NCBI GenBank assembly: GCA_902773195.1
Contig: CACYDL010000172.1
Location: 1 to 6,653 of the forward strand
Source of the DNA: an uncultured Lachnospiraceae bacterium
GTDB lineage: Bacteria > Bacillota_A > Clostridia > Lachnospirales > Lachnospiraceae
Direction of reading: 5' to 3'
DNA: 6,653 nt
A program made the position numbers and the translations under genes. Shown piece by piece: positions 5,855 to 6,653 of the stretch; the first letter of the stretch is position 1, and every line of letters starts with the position of its first letter. The notes below the pieces were generated by a model that saw nothing but the letters and a program-made list of their open reading frames with translations, made no database searches and had not been told where the DNA came from.

Positions 5855-6614
5855 CAATACATTTGAAACAAATCCGATGCTGAAGGACAAGGTCTGCCTC
5901 GTGACCGGCGGATCGAGGGGAATCGGCAGGGCGGTCTCGGAGCTGTTCGCCGCCAGCGGCGCGCTGGTCTTTGTCAACGGCCTGCACGCGGGAGGAGCGG
6001 ATGCGTGGATCGCCGAAAACCCGTACCACGAACGGCTGATTCCCTCCTATTTTGACGTCTCGGACGAGGCCGCCGCGACCCGGGCCGTCCGGGAGCTCCT
6101 GGACCGCTGCCGGCGGCTGGACGTGCTCGTAAACAGCGCCGGCGTGGAGTACAACGCTCCCATCGGCATGATTTCGGGCGCCCGGACGGAGGAAATGTTC
6201 CGGGTCAACGTCTTCGGCACGATCCATATGCTCCAGCTCGCCGCCCGCGTGATGAGAAAGCAGGAGGAGGGAGGCAGTATCGTCAATATCGCCTCCATGA
6301 CCGCCGTATACGGAAATCCCGGCCAGCTCGCCTACACCGCCACCAAAGGGGCGGTGCTCGCGCTCACAAGGACCGCGGCCAAGGAGCTCATGCCCCATAA
6401 GATCCGGGTCAACGCGGTCGCCCCGGGTCTCACCGACACGGACATGCTCCGGGGGACGGACCCGGCGAAGCTCGAAGAACGAATCCGGAATATCCCCGCC
6501 GGCAGGATCGCCGGGCCGGAGGATATCGCCCGCGCCTGCCTCTATTTCGCGTCCGGCCTGTCCGGTTACGTCTCCGGCCAGATCCTGGGCGTCGACGGCT
6601 GCGCGGTTCTTTGA
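5847..6614 (+). CDS. Short-chain dehydrogenase/reductase, FabG-like ketoreductase (SDR-2)
   Basis: A classical SDR with closer similarity to canonical FabG than SDR-1 has. Counting from the ATG at 5847 (255 residues) it shows GGSRGIG (21-27), Asp70, NSAG (96-99), Asn121, and the catalytic Ser150, Tyr163 and Lys167 (YTATK) with 13-residue spacing. It ends with a VDG motif. It probably reduces a 3-oxoacyl-ACP to the 3-hydroxy form with NAD(P)H. The start is not settled. TTG at 5841, ATG at 5847 and ATG at 5877 are all in frame and none has a good Shine-Dalgarno. The last would give MLKDKVCLVTGG, close to the normal FabG N-terminus; the middle one overlaps the ACP-2 stop and fits coupled translation. 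The reading N-G (44-45) after strand two differs from the double arginine of SDR-1, so cofactor preference may differ. Confidence 0.88.
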   Translation: MDNNTFETNPMLKDKVCLVTGGSRGIGRAVSELFAASGALVFVNGLHAGGADAWIAENPYHERLIPSYFDVSDEAAATRAVRELLDRCRRLDVLVNSAGVEYNAPIGMISGARTEEMFRVNVFGTIHMLQLAARVMRKQEEGGSIVNIASMTAVYGNPGQLAYTATKGAVLALTRTAAKELMPHKIRVNAVAPGLTDTDMLRGTDPAKLEERIRNIPAGRIAGPEDIARACLYFASGLSGYVSGQILGVDGCAVL

Positions 6615-6627
6615 GAGGGTGAGACGG

Positions 6628-6653
6628 ATGATCCTGGATATAGACAAGAAAAA
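6628..6653 (+). CDS. Start of a further operon gene, cut by the window edge
   Basis: An ATG at 6628 opens a frame reading MILDIDKK and runs off the window. AGAGGGTGA (6614-6622) is a good ribosome binding site match, five bases before the ATG and overlapping the SDR-2 stop, so a gene very likely begins here in the same transcript. Eight residues are too few to identify it. An adenylating acyl-CoA/ACP ligase would fit the context, but this is only a guess. Confidence 0.55.

Noticed and set aside
675..6614. Aryl polyene, ladderane or ordinary fatty-acid operon
   Set aside because: Those need KAS I/II-type condensing enzymes (KS/CLF pairs or FabF) and a dehydratase; only KAS III enzymes and reductases are visible here. 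Genes beyond the window could change this.
5640..6647. Open frame of 335 codons on the minus strand
   Set aside because: It mirrors ACP-2 and SDR-2. The product has no recognisable motif and ends in Arg/Ser/Pro repeats typical of shadow frames.
1..6653. Mobile-element, CRISPR, tRNA/rRNA or phage signatures
   Set aside because: I saw no transposase, integrase, direct-repeat array, terminal inverted repeats or RNA-gene sequence. Base composition looks even across the genes, so there is no visible sign of recent insertion.

Overview
The window (6,653 bases, GC-rich by eye) looks like chromosomal DNA of a fairly high-GC Firmicute, probably a Clostridia-type gut or anaerobe lineage. The grounds are a consensus TATAAT -10 element, clear Shine-Dalgarno sequences, tight ATGA stop/start overlaps, and enzyme sequences of the kind seen in that group. 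This taxonomic reading is inference; no marker gene is present.

Layout, all on the + strand. Positions 1-576 hold the end, or nearly all, of a PD-(D/E)xK nuclease-like protein unrelated to what follows. A 98-base gap (577-674) carries a good sigma-70/sigma-A type promoter (617-645). From 675 to the window's right edge there is one compact operon: (1) a NeuD/PglD-type left-handed beta-helix acyltransferase, (2) a FabD-type malonyl-CoA:ACP transacylase, (3) a FabH-like ketoacyl synthase III (KAS-A), (4) a FabG-like short-chain reductase (SDR-1), (5) a second FabH-like synthase (KAS-B), (6) an acyl carrier protein (ACP-1), (7) a second, dissimilar acyl carrier protein (ACP-2), (8) a second FabG-like reductase (SDR-2), and (9) the first codons of a further gene that runs off the window. 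Four junctions are 4- to 14-base overlaps and the longest internal gap is 53 bases, so co-transcription and translational coupling are very likely.

How the genes may work together (inference). The set is a stripped-down type II fatty-acid/polyketide assembly line: malonyl loading (FabD), two condensing enzymes, two ketoreductases and two carriers. No dehydratase, no enoyl reductase and no elongating KAS I/II are visible. Both synthases keep the Cys-His-Asn triad and both reductases keep Ser-Tyr-Lys. Two rounds of condensation plus ketoreduction from an acetyl starter, without dehydration, would give a 3-hydroxybutyryl chain and then a 3,5-dihydroxyhexanoyl chain on ACP. Short hydroxyacyl groups of this kind are known as amide decorations on amino sugars of bacterial surface polysaccharides. 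The NeuD/PglD-type enzyme at the head of the operon belongs to a family that acylates sugar amines or hydroxyls. The most economical hypothesis is therefore an operon that makes and attaches an unusual short hydroxyacyl group to a cell-surface glycan or another small acceptor. The acceptor and the exact chain cannot be read from this window.
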